NCBI RefSeq assembly: GCF_000010125.1
Contig: NC_007350.1
Coordinates: forward strand, 2,452,576 to 2,516,575
Reading direction: 5' to 3'
Length of the DNA stretch: 64,000 bases
Source of the DNA: Staphylococcus saprophyticus subsp. saprophyticus ATCC 15305 = NCTC 7292
GTDB lineage: Bacteria > Bacillota > Bacilli > Staphylococcales > Staphylococcaceae
A model generated the notes under the pieces. That model saw only the letters and a list, made by a program, of their open reading frames with translations, had not been told where the DNA came from and made no database searches. A program made the position numbers and the translations under genes. The first letter of the stretch is position 1. The number at the start of each line of letters is the position of its first letter. Below, piece after piece: positions 8,753-19,029 of the stretch.

Positions 8753-9146
8753 TTATTCAATTGATTTATCGAATACAAATATTGATACAACCTCATCATC
8801 GGCTAAATCAATATCTGTAAATAATTTAACAAATTTAGCTCCAACGAGCGTTTCCAATTTCATCTAATTTAATATCGCTGTATAACTGTTTTATCTTTTC
8901 AGTGCGGTTATAGTGAAGCATGACTTCATTTTGTTTATCGCCTAAATAAAACTGTTCAACTTTACTTAACGCGCCCGTCATATAGGCAATAGCCCAGTTT
9001 CCTTTAAACGAAACTTGTACTTTCTCAGGCCCTTTACCTACATGTTGTTTACTATAAGAACGAATTAAATTTGAAAATTGTTGTTCTTTTTTATGTGATT
9101 CTATTTGACTCACCTTCTTCACAAAGTAATGAGTTATAGCTTTCAT
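8753..9146 (-). pseudogene. DUF2294 (MpsC-like) protein, frameshifted
   Basis: The frame from 9146 encodes a DUF2294-family protein (FSNLIRSYSKQHVGKGPEKV...NWAIAYMTGALSKVEQ) but ends abruptly at ...KLDEIGNARWS near 8850. The next frame continues the family exactly: METLVGAKFVKLFTDIDLAD without the M, then DEVVSIFVFDKSIE and a stop at 8753-8755. Together they give about 131 residues, near the normal length. The shift lies around 8850-8865. DUF2294 is related to MpsC, described as part of a membrane-potential-generating bicarbonate system; its role beside fdh is not known. It is a natural mutation or a sequence error. The start is uncertain because no clear ribosome site precedes 9146. Confidence 0.8.
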
Positions 9147-9184
9147 TTACTTATATTTCTATTATATATCAAGCAATTTAAAAT

Positions 9185-9787
9185 TCAAGTGTTATTACTT
9201 TTTTTAAAAATCACACTAAATATACCTTTAGTTTCAAATTCAATATATAGTGTTTGTATTAATATATACAATACACATAAACTAGCTATCGTATCTGTGA
9301 AATAATGTGCTTGTAAATAAATTCTAGATATCATAATCGATAAGATTAATATCGCGCCTATAAAGATGACAGCCTTATGTTTCGCTAATAATACAATCAA
9401 ACTAACTAAGATACATACACTCAAAACATGCATACTAGGAAAACTATAACCGTCGATGATCGCACTCGGTCTTGGACGTTGGATAGCATATTTTAAAAAT
9501 GTTCCAATAGCAAAGACACTAAAACACCAAAATCCATACCAAACACATTTAAATTTATCATAAATCAGTAAACCTAGTAATATGATTAACACCATACATA
9601 AACAGGCAATAGGTGAAAATACTGTTGAAATCATTGTTAAATATTGAACGATTATCTCTGAAGACATCGTACGATGTAGTAATTGATATATGCTAGCATC
9701 CATATTTTCCGTTAAGTTAAACGCAATGCATATAATTAGCATAATGAGACACAGACTGCCTACCGTCATTTTTAAATAATTATTCAC
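9185..9787 (-). CDS. PAP2-family membrane phosphatase
   Basis: A roughly 200-residue integral membrane phosphatase with the complete lipid-phosphatase signature: KYAIQRPRP (motif 1), PSMH (motif 2, usually PSGH) and SRIYLQAHYFTD (motif 3, with catalytic His and Asp). It is expected to dephosphorylate a lipid phosphate such as phosphatidylglycerol phosphate, diacylglycerol pyrophosphate or undecaprenyl pyrophosphate at the outer membrane face. I prefer the GTG at 9787, nine bases after AAGGAA, over the ATG at 9805 used by the longest frame. It is a single gene upstream of the DUF2294 remnant. Confidence 0.85.
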   Translation of the reverse strand: MNNYLKMTVGSLCLIMLIICIAFNLTENMDASIYQLLHRTMSSEIIVQYLTMISTVFSPIACLCMVLIILLGLLIYDKFKCVWYGFWCFSVFAIGTFLKYAIQRPRPSAIIDGYSFPSMHVLSVCILVSLIVLLAKHKAVIFIGAILILSIMISRIYLQAHYFTDTIASLCVLYILIQTLYIEFETKGIFSVIFKKSNNT

Positions 9788-10017
9788 GTTGACTATTCCT
9801 TCCATAACGCATTCTTCTATATAATAAGTAAACCAAGTATTTTCAATTTACTCAATCCTACTTTAGGCTTATAAATATTAATATGATAAAATCATAATAT
9901 TTATAATGTATATGATTTTGAATAAAACGATTTGTATCCTTGCATGGTCTTATGCTAAAATCAATTAAAGACTTAAAGTATCTACAATAACTATTATAAT
10001 ACTAAAGGAGTTTTGCC

Positions 10018-10623
10018 TTGAATAAAGACCAGTTTGAACAAATGGCCCACAAGTATGACCACCCTGACAGAATTCACCTAGCACAAATCATTGCCCAAGC
10101 AACAAATCAATTGCTCAATCATACAACTTACCATTCGTTATTAGATTATGGTGGTGGCACTGGACTCGTAACATTAAATATAGATCATCACTTTGAACAA
10201 GTCACACTTATGGATGCCTCAACTCAAATGGTAAATATTTTTGATGAAAAAATATCAGCATTAGAAAAGACTTCTATTCAAACACTTGTCGGCGATATTT
10301 TGGCTGATGATCATCCATTAAACCAATCAACCTATGATGTCATTTTCTTATCTTTAGTCTTACTTCATAGTGGTGACTATAAAGCTTTATTGCATAAACT
10401 TTACACGCACCTCAATCCAGGAGGCATGCTGATTTTAGTTGATTTTGATAAAAATGAAAATGTTCAGCATCCAAAAGTTTACAATGGCTTTAAGCAATCT
10501 GATATTCTAGAAACCTTTGCTCAAATAGGGTTATCACAAACACAGGCTCATACATTTTATGCTGGTGATCATCTTTTTATGAATCAACATGCTAGTATAT
10601 TTATTGCTTCGGGTTTTAAATAA
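10018..10623 (+). CDS. Class I SAM-dependent methyltransferase
   Basis: A 201-residue protein with the SAM-binding motif I LLDYGGGTGLVTL (about residues 41-53), an acidic motif II (VTLMDAS, about 62-68) and motif IV-like DVIFLSLVL (about 108-116). It resembles small UbiE/Methyltransf_11-type enzymes. The substrate is unknown and the context is uninformative. The start is TTG 10018 behind AAAGGAG with good spacing. It converges on adenosine deaminase with only three bases between the stops. Confidence 0.8.
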   Translation: MNKDQFEQMAHKYDHPDRIHLAQIIAQATNQLLNHTTYHSLLDYGGGTGLVTLNIDHHFEQVTLMDASTQMVNIFDEKISALEKTSIQTLVGDILADDHPLNQSTYDVIFLSLVLLHSGDYKALLHKLYTHLNPGGMLILVDFDKNENVQHPKVYNGFKQSDILETFAQIGLSQTQAHTFYAGDHLFMNQHASIFIASGFK

Positions 10624-10626
10624 TTT

Positions 10627-11601
10627 TTACATTTTTAAGTGTAACTGCTTTCTCTCTTCGTCACTTAAAAATGCATAGTCTACTGCTCTTTCATTAATAT
10701 ATTTGACTTGTTCTAATGTCATCATTTCATTTTCTATAAGTAAAGTATATTCTTCATTTAATGATGTCTGTGTAACGGTTCTATTATCTGTATTAATTAA
10801 AAAAGGTATATCTTGTTCTAGCAAATAAGGTAAATTTAATGCTTCTAACCCTGTAATGGCCTTGGTTTGAATATTACTTTTTGGACACATCTCTAAGAGT
10901 ACGTCATTTTCTTTAACAAACTGCAATGATTGTTTATCTTGATTTATAGCAACACCATGTCCAATACGTTTCGAGCCTAATTTAATACCTTCTATCACAT
11001 TATGCATACAACCGCACTCTCCAGCGTGTAACGTAAGATTGAAACCTTTATCTAAGCCATATTTTATTGTATCTTCAATCGCTTCAGTAGGAAATCCTAC
11101 TTCAGGACCTGCAAAGTCAATGCCACAAATTGCTTCATGATGATGTTGATGAATAAAATCAAAAAGTGTTTGGTTTTGTTCAGTATGATGTTGTCGCATC
11201 GCACATACTAACAAATTAACGCCTATCCCTAATGTATTAACCGCTTCATTAACACCTAACTCTACTGCTTCCAACACCTCTGTCATCGTTAACCCTTGAT
11301 CCATATGAAATAATGGTGCGAAACGAATTTCAATATATTTCACATTATCGTTATATGCTTGCTTGGCAACATCTACAACCGCACGTTTCAAACTATCTTT
11401 TGTCTGAAGTACTTTTAATATTTCATCGAAACACTGTAAATAGTCATCTAAACTATCACACTGACTACTGACAAATAATTTTGATTCATCTAAGTTAACA
11501 CCTTGTTCATCTGCAAGTTGTCTAATCAATTCTACACTTGTTGAACCGTCTAGGTGACAATGTAATTCAACCTTGGCAATTTCTTCTATGGACTTATTCA
11601 T
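10627..11601 (-). CDS. add: Adenosine deaminase
   Basis: A 324-residue amidohydrolase-fold enzyme converting adenosine to inosine in purine salvage. The zinc ligands in VELHCHLDGS (about residues 12-21), the TLHAGE motif near 191, the HGVAI segment near 218, and NTDN with SLNEEY near 270-285 are all present. These match the adenosine/adenine deaminase group. Length and motif order are normal. Adenosine versus adenine specificity cannot be settled by eye. AGGTAGG precedes ATG 11601. Confidence 0.85.
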   Translation of the reverse strand: MNKSIEEIAKVELHCHLDGSTSVELIRQLADEQGVNLDESKLFVSSQCDSLDDYLQCFDEILKVLQTKDSLKRAVVDVAKQAYNDNVKYIEIRFAPLFHMDQGLTMTEVLEAVELGVNEAVNTLGIGVNLLVCAMRQHHTEQNQTLFDFIHQHHHEAICGIDFAGPEVGFPTEAIEDTIKYGLDKGFNLTLHAGECGCMHNVIEGIKLGSKRIGHGVAINQDKQSLQFVKENDVLLEMCPKSNIQTKAITGLEALNLPYLLEQDIPFLINTDNRTVTQTSLNEEYTLLIENEMMTLEQVKYINERAVDYAFLSDEERKQLHLKM

Positions 11602-11802
11602 GCTTAGAACCTACCTCTACCTACATTTGATTATGTTTAAAATTTATCTATTTACTATATCATGATGCATTTAACTTTGCTACGACTCAAATTACATGTC
11701 GACATAACGTTGAGCCATCATTTTTAATCAACTCATTTTAAGTTAAGTATAACCAAAAAGCAGTGTCTGATGATGTATAGTCATATAAATACAATGTATT
11801 TT

Positions 11803-11946
11803 GGGCGAGACGCTTGAAGGAACAGGACAAGCTAAAGACCTCAGACTGAAGCTGGATCCTTAGAAAGTGAGCCAACCATACGAAAAATTAAATAAAGAAG
11901 AAGCGCTCAGATCCATTGAATTAAATCACCTGAGCGCTTCTTTTTC
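11803..11946 (+). ncRNA. Probable small RNA with intrinsic terminator
   Basis: Within a 425-base gene-free region, a relatively G-rich block starts GGGCGAGACGCTTGAAGGAA at 11803, seven bases after a -10-like TACAAT (11790-11795). It runs about 140 bases to a perfect 11-bp hairpin (GAAGCGCTCAG/CTGAGCGCTTC, 11900-11940) followed by TTTTT. Internal segments can pair (AGCTTCAGTCTGAGG with itself in part). There is no ORF on either strand. The sharp composition change from the flanks, plus the terminator, suggests a conserved staphylococcal sRNA, but I cannot name a family. Confidence 0.6.
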
Positions 11947-12026
11947 TGGGGTTGATGTATCACTTCCCCATTATTATACAATAAACATTATCTACATAGC
12001 TTGATAACATTGATTAAAAATAGACA

Positions 12027-12227
12027 TCATATTTCACCTAAGTAACCTAATATGACTAGTGAAATACCTAAACCAACAAAACTCATAATGAGTAGCGTGA
12101 CAATAATTTTCAATTCAGTCAAAAAATATTTTCTATCTTGTCCTTTATTTACAAGCCAAACACCTAAAACCACGACGAGTACAAAAATTATAATCAAACA
12201 ATATGCAATTATATTTAAAATGCCCAT
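12027..12227 (-). CDS. Small two-helix membrane protein at the end of the sulfate operon
   Basis: A 66-residue protein starting MGILNIIAYCLIIIFVLVVV at ATG 12227 (AAAGGGG ribosome site). The longer frame to 12275 adds an unlikely polar leader. It has two hydrophobic helices (about residues 3-26 and 39-63) separated by a charged loop GQDRKYFLTE. It is the last gene of the cys operon, 98 bases after cysC. No family is recognised; a role in sulfate or sulfite transport is only a guess from position. Confidence 0.65.
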   Translation of the reverse strand: MGILNIIAYCLIIIFVLVVVLGVWLVNKGQDRKYFLTELKIIVTLLIMSFVGLGISLVILGYLGEI

Positions 12228-12325
12228 ATCAATGCCCCTTTGCGTACGATTCACATGTTGACCTTCTGTATGCATCAGTTATTTCGCACATCTCTATCAC
12301 GTTCTCCCAAACATCAATGCTTAAC

Positions 12326-12958
<633 letters not shown>

Positions 12959-14137
12959 TTATTTTTCTTGTAATCCTTTGATAAGTACATCCGCTACCTC
13001 TGGTCTTGAAAAAGCTTTCGGCAAGGACTCTCCGTTTTTTAATTTTTCACGAACTTTCGTGCCACTCAAATGTAAATGTTCTGAAGCATCGTGTGGACAT
13101 GTTTTGGCTGTTGCCATATTTTCACAAACATTGCAGTAAAAAGCATGTTCAAATTTCAAAATTTGTATGCCCAATTCATCTTCATATTGTGCGATGAGTG
13201 TTTGCGCATCGTAAGTTCCATAATAATCACCGACACCCGCGTGATCACGTCCTACAATAAAATGCGTGCAACCATAATTTTTTCGTACTGTGGCATGTAA
13301 TATCGCTTCACGTGGACCTGCATAACGCATCGCAGCTGGATAAATAACTAATCTCGTTCTATTTTCCGGGTAATAATTTTTTAATATCACTTCATAACTT
13401 TCCATGCGAACGGCTGCAGGAATATCATCTGATTTTGTTTCACCTACTAAAGGATTCAGTAATAAACCATCTACAGATTCTAAAGCTGCTTTTTGAATAT
13501 ATTCATGTGCACGGTGTACAGGATTACGCGTTTGAAACCCAACAACCGTTTTCCAATTTAAGTCATAAAACAATTGTCTCGTCTCAGATGGGTCCAAATG
13601 ATAATCGACAAATTCATCATGTTTCGGTCGATCTACTAGGTGAATGGGTCCAGCAAGATAGACACTGCCTTTTTCATATACCTTCAATACACCTGGATGT
13701 TCAATATCCGTAGTACCATAAACGAATGCTGCTTCTTTCTCCTTGTCATAGGTATATTTTTCCTCAAGTTCAAGCACACCATATAAATGATTATCTTCAC
13801 CATATAACGCAATGCTTTCACCGATTTCAAGCTCATTTGCTTTATCTTCCGTAACCGGCAACGTAATCGGTATACTCCACACTAGACCGTTTTTCAAATG
13901 GAGATTTTCAACGACTTCATTATAATCCGCTTCATTCATAAAACCTGTAAGGGGACTAAAACCACCAATGCCAATCAGTTCTAAATCTGATAAACTCCAA
14001 GGGTTCAGTGTAATGGCTGGCATGGAATGCGATACTTCCAACATTGTTTCCTTCAGCTCAGCGTTAACTTCTCTATTAATTAATGTACCACCATGTGGTT
14101 GAATCGTATTTTCAATAATTTCTTTTGTTAATGCCAT
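12959..14137 (-). CDS. sat: Sulfate adenylyltransferase (ATP sulfurylase)
   Basis: A 392-residue enzyme making APS and pyrophosphate from sulfate and ATP. The nucleotide and sulfate site motifs [11 protein letters not shown] (about residues 198-208) and [12 protein letters not shown] (about 293-304) are intact. A zinc-type Cys cluster [13 protein letters not shown] lies near 335-347, as in bacterial/archaeal monofunctional enzymes. Length is typical. It sits between the TauE-type permease and cysC in the operon, with AAAGGAG before ATG 14137. Confidence 0.95.
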   Translation of the reverse strand: MALTKEIIENTIQPHGGTLINREVNAELKETMLEVSHSMPAITLNPWSLSDLELIGIGGFSPLTGFMNEADYNEVVENLHLKNGLVWSIPITLPVTEDKANELEIGESIALYGEDNHLYGVLELEEKYTYDKEKEAAFVYGTTDIEHPGVLKVYEKGSVYLAGPIHLVDRPKHDEFVDYHLDPSETRQLFYDLNWKTVVGFQTRNPVHRAHEYIQKAALESVDGLLLNPLVGETKSDDIPAAVRMESYEVILKNYYPENRTRLVIYPAAMRYAGPREAILHATVRKNYGCTHFIVGRDHAGVGDYYGTYDAQTLIAQYEDELGIQILKFEHAFYCNVCENMATAKTCPHDASEHLHLSGTKVREKLKNGESLPKAFSRPEVADVLIKGLQEK

Positions 14138-14152
14138 ATTGATTCACTCCTT

Positions 14153-15064
14153 TTAATCTATCTCATTTGCGTTAACATTCACTTTCTTTTTAGAAAAATC
14201 TATGGGTAGCTTCTTATTTTGATATAAAGCGAAAATAATTAAGCCTATCCAAAGCAGTATGACTGCAATTTTTATCACTATGGAAGTTGTTGCATTTAAT
14301 TGAAAAACACTAATTAGTGAACTGCTATTTGTAAAAATAATCAGCCCACCGACACAGACTGCTAATATATTCATCGGCAAAATTTTAACTAAGCATGCTG
14401 CAAAAGGTGCAGCAATCAAACCACCAATACTTAGTGCAATCACTAACCCCCAGTTAATCTGGCTCCATCCCAAGAAGATGATGAAACTGATGGATGCTGA
14501 AATAGTGACAAAAAATTCACTTGCAGATACTGTACCTATGGCATATCTCGGTTCTAACTTTTTCTGTGCTAATAATAAAGGTGTATTGACTGGACCCCAG
14601 CCGCCACCACCAATAGCATCTAAAAATCCTGCAACTGCGCCTTGTGGAATCATGGCGTAACGCCCGATCGTCGAAGGATCTTTAACAACCGTTTGATGAC
14701 GTTTATATAAAAATTGATATAAAATATAAATGCCCATTGTTAACAGAAATATTGCTATAAAAGGTTTAATCAAGTCACTATGTATATGACTTAAAAACGC
14801 TGCGCCAATAAATGATGTAATCGCACCTGGTATTGCTAACTTAATCATGGTAGGTTTATGTACATTTTCAAATTTCAGATGTGAGGTACCAGAAGCAGCC
14901 GTTGTTGCAATTTCTGAAAAATGTATTGTCGCGGATGCAATTGCTGGTGCGATACCAAATGTGAGTAATATTGATGATGATGAAGCACCAAAGCCCATGC
15001 CTAGTGATCCATCAATGAGTTGAGCGAGGAATCCTGCAAGTGCAAAGATAAATAATTTATGCAT
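14153..15064 (-). CDS. TauE/SafE-family sulfate or sulfite permease
   Basis: A 303-residue membrane protein with about eight hydrophobic segments. It has the two repeated TauE/SafE signatures: GFLAQLIDGSLGMGFGASSS near residue 12, and AVAGFLDAIGGGGWGPVNTP near 143. Members move sulfonates, sulfite, sulfate or thiosulfate. Its place between sirC and sat argues for sulfate import here. It has 15 bases between it and sat. The exact anion and direction are inferred from context. Confidence 0.82.
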   Translation of the reverse strand: MHKLFIFALAGFLAQLIDGSLGMGFGASSSSILLTFGIAPAIASATIHFSEIATTAASGTSHLKFENVHKPTMIKLAIPGAITSFIGAAFLSHIHSDLIKPFIAIFLLTMGIYILYQFLYKRHQTVVKDPSTIGRYAMIPQGAVAGFLDAIGGGGWGPVNTPLLLAQKKLEPRYAIGTVSASEFFVTISASISFIIFLGWSQINWGLVIALSIGGLIAAPFAACLVKILPMNILAVCVGGLIIFTNSSSLISVFQLNATTSIVIKIAVILLWIGLIIFALYQNKKLPIDFSKKKVNVNANEID

Positions 15065-15084
15065 TTGTCGTGCCCCTTCCGACT

Positions 15085-15696
15085 TTAGTTTAGTGATTCA
15101 AGTTTCTTTATCATTTTGATTTGTTTATTTTTATCTCTATAGGATGGATCTAACACATGTTTCAAAAAATCTTGTTTTTCTTGTGTCGTTAAATTACTTC
15201 GTTTGATATGCTGTCTGTATTCATATAAAAAATCCACATACGCTTCATAACTGAAATCGAAACGTGCTTTAAACTCTTCTAAAATTTGTGCAGTGAGCGT
15301 TGGGCTTGCACCATTCGTAGAAATACTCAGCGTTAATCGCCCTCTTCTTAATATGCTTGGAAATACAACATCACCAGTATGTGCTTTAGACGTCATGTTT
15401 AGTAATGCGTGTTGCGGTTTAGAAGCAGCGATTTGTTGATTTACGCGGTTATCATTCGTGGCAGCAATGATTAAATCTGCTTCCGCGATATCATTTACTT
15501 CAAATGCTTTAGCACACCAACTCATCTCACCCTGTTCGTAGCGGTGATATAGTGCAACTGTAAGTGAAGGACTAATAACTTTAATATGGGTTGTATAGTT
15601 AACTAATGTGGCAATACGGCGTTCAGCAACCTGTCCACCGCCCACAATCACGACGCGTTTATTAGAAATATCTATCATAAGTGGTATGAATGGCAT
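15085..15696 (-). CDS. sirC: Precorrin-2 dehydrogenase (siroheme synthesis)
   Basis: A 203-residue protein with an N-terminal NAD-binding Rossmann motif VVIVGGGQVAERRIATL (about residues 14-30) and the Met8/SirC dimerisation segment containing SISTNGASPTL. It oxidises precorrin-2 to sirohydrochlorin. It lacks the methyltransferase domain of CysG, which is provided separately by cobA. The trio cobA-sirB-sirC supplies siroheme to CysI in the same operon. A start at the second Met (MIDISN) is also possible. Confidence 0.88.
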   Translation of the reverse strand: MPFIPLMIDISNKRVVIVGGGQVAERRIATLVNYTTHIKVISPSLTVALYHRYEQGEMSWCAKAFEVNDIAEADLIIAATNDNRVNQQIAASKPQHALLNMTSKAHTGDVVFPSILRRGRLTLSISTNGASPTLTAQILEEFKARFDFSYEAYVDFLYEYRQHIKRSNLTTQEKQDFLKHVLDPSYRDKNKQIKMIKKLESLN

Positions 15697-15721
15697 ACCA
15701 TCACTTCCTTGTTAAAATGAA

Positions 15722-16462
15722 TTACTGTGTCACATATTCAAAAGTCTCTTCAACACGTGCTTTCAATGCATCTTGTAAATGTTGATGTTTACCCAATCGT
15801 TTACACAATATAATCTCTTTATGATTTTGATATTCTGTAACCGTATCAATGATTTGTTGATCTAAAATACCTGTAAACCATAAATAAGGCACAATATATA
15901 TTTGGGAACATTCCGTTTGTACTGCGCTGTGTAGTGCATCTTTGAATGCAGGCTTACAAGCTGCTAAGTAGCAAGTCTCGATATCTTCAATTTCAGTTTG
16001 TTCATACAACTGTGTCTTGATCGTAGAAATGTCTATTTGTGTTTGGGGATTATAGCTGCCTCTACCGATAATGAGCACTTTTGCATCCGAATTAGGCGTC
16101 ACGCCAGATTCTTCAATTCTCTGCTTTAATATCTCAGTCAGTCTCGGTTGTACGCCTAACGGTCTGCCATAGGACACATGTACATTAGGGTATCTTTGCT
16201 GACTATGTTCAATTTCTGCTGGAATATCTTTGTAGTAATGCCCTGCACTTAATAACAACACTGGCACAACTGAAATCTCTGTCGCACCTTTATCTACTAG
16301 ACGCTGAAATCCTTGTGCCAAATTCGGACTGGTTAATTCTAAAAAACATGTTTCCTGTAATGGCACATTGACCTGCGCTTTGACTAAATCAATAAAGTCT
16401 GTCGCTTCGTTCACTGCATCTGGAACCCTACTACCATGACTCACATATAAGACACCTCGCAT
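15722..16462 (-). CDS. sirB: Sirohydrochlorin ferrochelatase
   Basis: A 246-residue CbiX/SirB-family chelatase with two homologous halves. The first half carries the metal-binding YVSHGSR (residues 6-12) and LLSAGHYYKDIP (about 89-100). The second carries GRGSYNPQ (about 133-140) and a degenerate counterpart (PYLWFTGI). It inserts Fe2+ into sirohydrochlorin to make siroheme. AGGAGGGG precedes ATG 16462. It could chelate cobalt, but no cobalamin genes are nearby. Confidence 0.88.
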   Translation of the reverse strand: MRGVLYVSHGSRVPDAVNEATDFIDLVKAQVNVPLQETCFLELTSPNLAQGFQRLVDKGATEISVVPVLLLSAGHYYKDIPAEIEHSQQRYPNVHVSYGRPLGVQPRLTEILKQRIEESGVTPNSDAKVLIIGRGSYNPQTQIDISTIKTQLYEQTEIEDIETCYLAACKPAFKDALHSAVQTECSQIYIVPYLWFTGILDQQIIDTVTEYQNHKEIILCKRLGKHQHLQDALKARVEETFEYVTQ

Positions 16463-16508
16463 AGTTACCCCTCCTTATTTATAGCGATAAACTCAACTAT
16501 TTTACTTT

Positions 16509-17282
16509 CTATTGATATGTTAATTTCGCTACTGCTGATTCAACAGGCATTTCTTCAAACCAACTAATACGTTCTCTTAGTTTGACTACTTCTCCGACAA
16601 CAATCATCGCTGGATTTTCAATATCCTTTGCTACTTCGACAATATTTGATAATGTACCTACCACAGTTTTTTGAAATTCAGATGTTCCTAGATGAACTAA
16701 AGCGACAGGTGTCTCAGATGAACGACCATGTTTCATCAATAATTCACTAATTTCAGGTAATTTTTTAACACCCATATAAATACATAGCGTTTCCGGCCCC
16801 AATGCAAGATGTTTCCAGTAACTTTCTTTATCTATATTTTTATTAATCACACCTGTTACAAATGCAACAGATGAACTATAGTCACGATGTGTTACTGGAA
16901 TACCTGCATATGCTGGTGCTGCAACACCTGAAGTGATGCCAGGAACGATTTCGAATGGTATATGATGTTCGGCTAATATCTCTGCTTCTTCTCCACCTCT
17001 ACCAAAGATAAATGGATCTCCGCCCTTTAATCTTGTGATGGTTTGTCCTTTCTTTGCTAGATTGACGAGTAATTTATTCGTATCTTCTTGTGGTAATGAA
17101 TGACGATTCGGATCTTTCCCACAATACATAAATTTCGCTGAAGGCGATGCATGATTTAACAACGCCTTGTTCACCAATCGGTCATACAAGATGACATCTG
17201 CTTGTTCAATTGCTTTTAACCCTTTAACTGTAATTAGATCAGGGTCTCCAGGCCCTGCGCCTACTAAAAATACTTTCCCCAT
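16509..17282 (-). CDS. cobA: Uroporphyrinogen-III C-methyltransferase
   Basis: A 257-residue SAM enzyme making precorrin-2 from uroporphyrinogen III. Family motifs are VGAGPGDPDLITVKG (residues 7-21), the region RLKGGDPFIFGRGGEEA (about 83-99), PGITSG near 117 and PVTHRDYSSS near 130. It is the first of three siroheme genes following cysI. No bifunctional HemD extension is present. Confidence 0.93.
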   Translation of the reverse strand: MGKVFLVGAGPGDPDLITVKGLKAIEQADVILYDRLVNKALLNHASPSAKFMYCGKDPNRHSLPQEDTNKLLVNLAKKGQTITRLKGGDPFIFGRGGEEAEILAEHHIPFEIVPGITSGVAAPAYAGIPVTHRDYSSSVAFVTGVINKNIDKESYWKHLALGPETLCIYMGVKKLPEISELLMKHGRSSETPVALVHLGTSEFQKTVVGTLSNIVEVAKDIENPAMIVVGEVVKLRERISWFEEMPVESAVAKLTYQ

Positions 17283-17304
17283 CCTGTCACCACTTTCTCA
17301 ATTT

Positions 17305-19014
17305 TTAACTATGGAATGTTTGCCCATCTCTGACTTCTTCAACGATGCCAGCACGTACAACGAAATCACCAAAATGTTCGCCTTCTGTTCTTTCTTTTGC
17401 ATACTGTAATAAAATAGGTCTTAAACTTTCTAAAATTTCTGCTTCACCGATATTTTCTTTGTAGATTTTGTTTAATCTATCACCTATAAAGCCACCGCCT
17501 AAATACATATTGTATTTACCTGGACCTTTTCCAATAAATGCAACTTCTGCTAACGCTGGTCTTGCACAGCCATTTGGACAACCTGTCATTCTGATCGTAA
17601 TTTCTTCTTCTTTTAGACCTGCTTCATCAAGTAAATCTTCAATCTTCGTAATCAACGATGGTAAATATCTCTCTGACTCTGCCATCGCCAGTCCACATGT
17701 TGGGAAAGCAACACAAGCCATAGAATTACGTCTTAAACCTGTATAATGTTGACCATCTGTAATACCAAAATCTGTGATAATTTTTTCAATTTCATTCTTT
17801 TTATGTGCAGCTACATTCGCAATCACAAGGTTTTGATTCGGTGTTAACCTAAAATCACCTGTGTGAACTTCTGCAATCGTTCTTAATGCTGTTTTTAATT
17901 TATAATCTTCCGTATCTTTTACACGTCCGTTTTGAACAAAGAGTGTATAGTGCCATTTACCACTACCTTCAGTCCACCCATAGCGATCACCATTATGTTC
18001 AAAATGATAAGGACGCTTGTTTTCTAATTGCCAACCTAAGCGATTGTTGATTTCATTTCTAATCCAATCAACGCCAAGTCTATCTACTGTATATTTAAAG
18101 CGTGCATTCGTACGTTCTTCACGATTACCATAATCTCTTTGAACCGTTAAAATCTTTTCACATACATCGACGACTTCTTCCTTAGGAATGTAACCAATCA
18201 ATCTGCCAACTTGTGGATAGGTTGCTGTATTACCATGTTTCATACCCATACCGCCACCTACAGCGACATTAAAGCCAACAAGTTGTTCATTTTCTAAAAT
18301 AGCGATTAATCCAATATCTTGAGAATAAACATCTATATCATTAGATGGGGGTACTGCGATACCAATCTTAAATTTACGAGGAAGATATGTTTTGCCATAA
18401 ATAGGCTCTGGTTCTTCATCGCTAGTATCTAAGACTTTTTCTCCGTCTAACCAAATCTCATGATAGGCTTGTGTTTTCGGCGATAAATGTCTACTAATAG
18501 CACTGGCAATTTGATTAATTTCACTGTGCACATCCGATTGATATGGATTAGGGTTACACATAACGTTACGATTCACATCACCACAAGCCGCAAGTGTATC
18601 TAATAAGGACTGGTTAATATCTTTCATCGTTTGTTTTAAATTGCGTTTTAAAATACCGTGAAATTGAAATGCCTGTCTTGTAGTTAGTTTGATTGTGCCG
18701 TTCGCATATGTATTAGCAATATCGTCCATCGCTATCCATTGCTCTGCTGTTGATGCACCTCCTGGCGCACGCACTCTAATCATGAAGCTATACGCAGGTT
18801 CTAGCTTTTGTCTTCTACGTTCATCACGTATATCTCTATCATCTTGCATGTAACTACCATGGAATTTTAAAAGTTTCGTATCTTCTTCTGCGATAGCGCC
18901 TGTTACTCTATCTGCCAAACCTTGAACAATCGATCCTCGAAGATAATCACTATGTGCTTTGATACGTTCCATTTCATCCAGTTTGTCTGAAAAATTGACT
19001 TTTGTTTCAGCCAT
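17305..19014 (-). CDS. cysI: Sulfite reductase hemoprotein beta subunit
   Basis: A 569-residue siroheme/[4Fe-4S] enzyme that reduces sulfite to sulfide with electrons from CysJ. The cofactor Cys motif appears as [15 protein letters not shown] (about residues 430-444) and [10 protein letters not shown] (about 474-483). The N-terminal duplication and the [12 protein letters not shown] substrate loop are present. Length is typical. It starts 15 bases after cysJ, and siroheme genes follow directly, so cofactor and apoenzyme are made together. Confidence 0.95.
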   Translation of the reverse strand: MAETKVNFSDKLDEMERIKAHSDYLRGSIVQGLADRVTGAIAEEDTKLLKFHGSYMQDDRDIRDERRRQKLEPAYSFMIRVRAPGGASTAEQWIAMDDIANTYANGTIKLTTRQAFQFHGILKRNLKQTMKDINQSLLDTLAACGDVNRNVMCNPNPYQSDVHSEINQIASAISRHLSPKTQAYHEIWLDGEKVLDTSDEEPEPIYGKTYLPRKFKIGIAVPPSNDIDVYSQDIGLIAILENEQLVGFNVAVGGGMGMKHGNTATYPQVGRLIGYIPKEEVVDVCEKILTVQRDYGNREERTNARFKYTVDRLGVDWIRNEINNRLGWQLENKRPYHFEHNGDRYGWTEGSGKWHYTLFVQNGRVKDTEDYKLKTALRTIAEVHTGDFRLTPNQNLVIANVAAHKKNEIEKIITDFGITDGQHYTGLRRNSMACVAFPTCGLAMAESERYLPSLITKIEDLLDEAGLKEEEITIRMTGCPNGCARPALAEVAFIGKGPGKYNMYLGGGFIGDRLNKIYKENIGEAEILESLRPILLQYAKERTEGEHFGDFVVRAGIVEEVRDGQTFHS

Positions 19015-19029
19015 GTAATCATTCCTTTC

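Noticed and set aside
13371..13384. Second Noc-site-like sequence ATTTTCCGGGTAAT in sat
   Set aside because: 12/14 match within a conserved coding motif; expected by chance in 64 kb.
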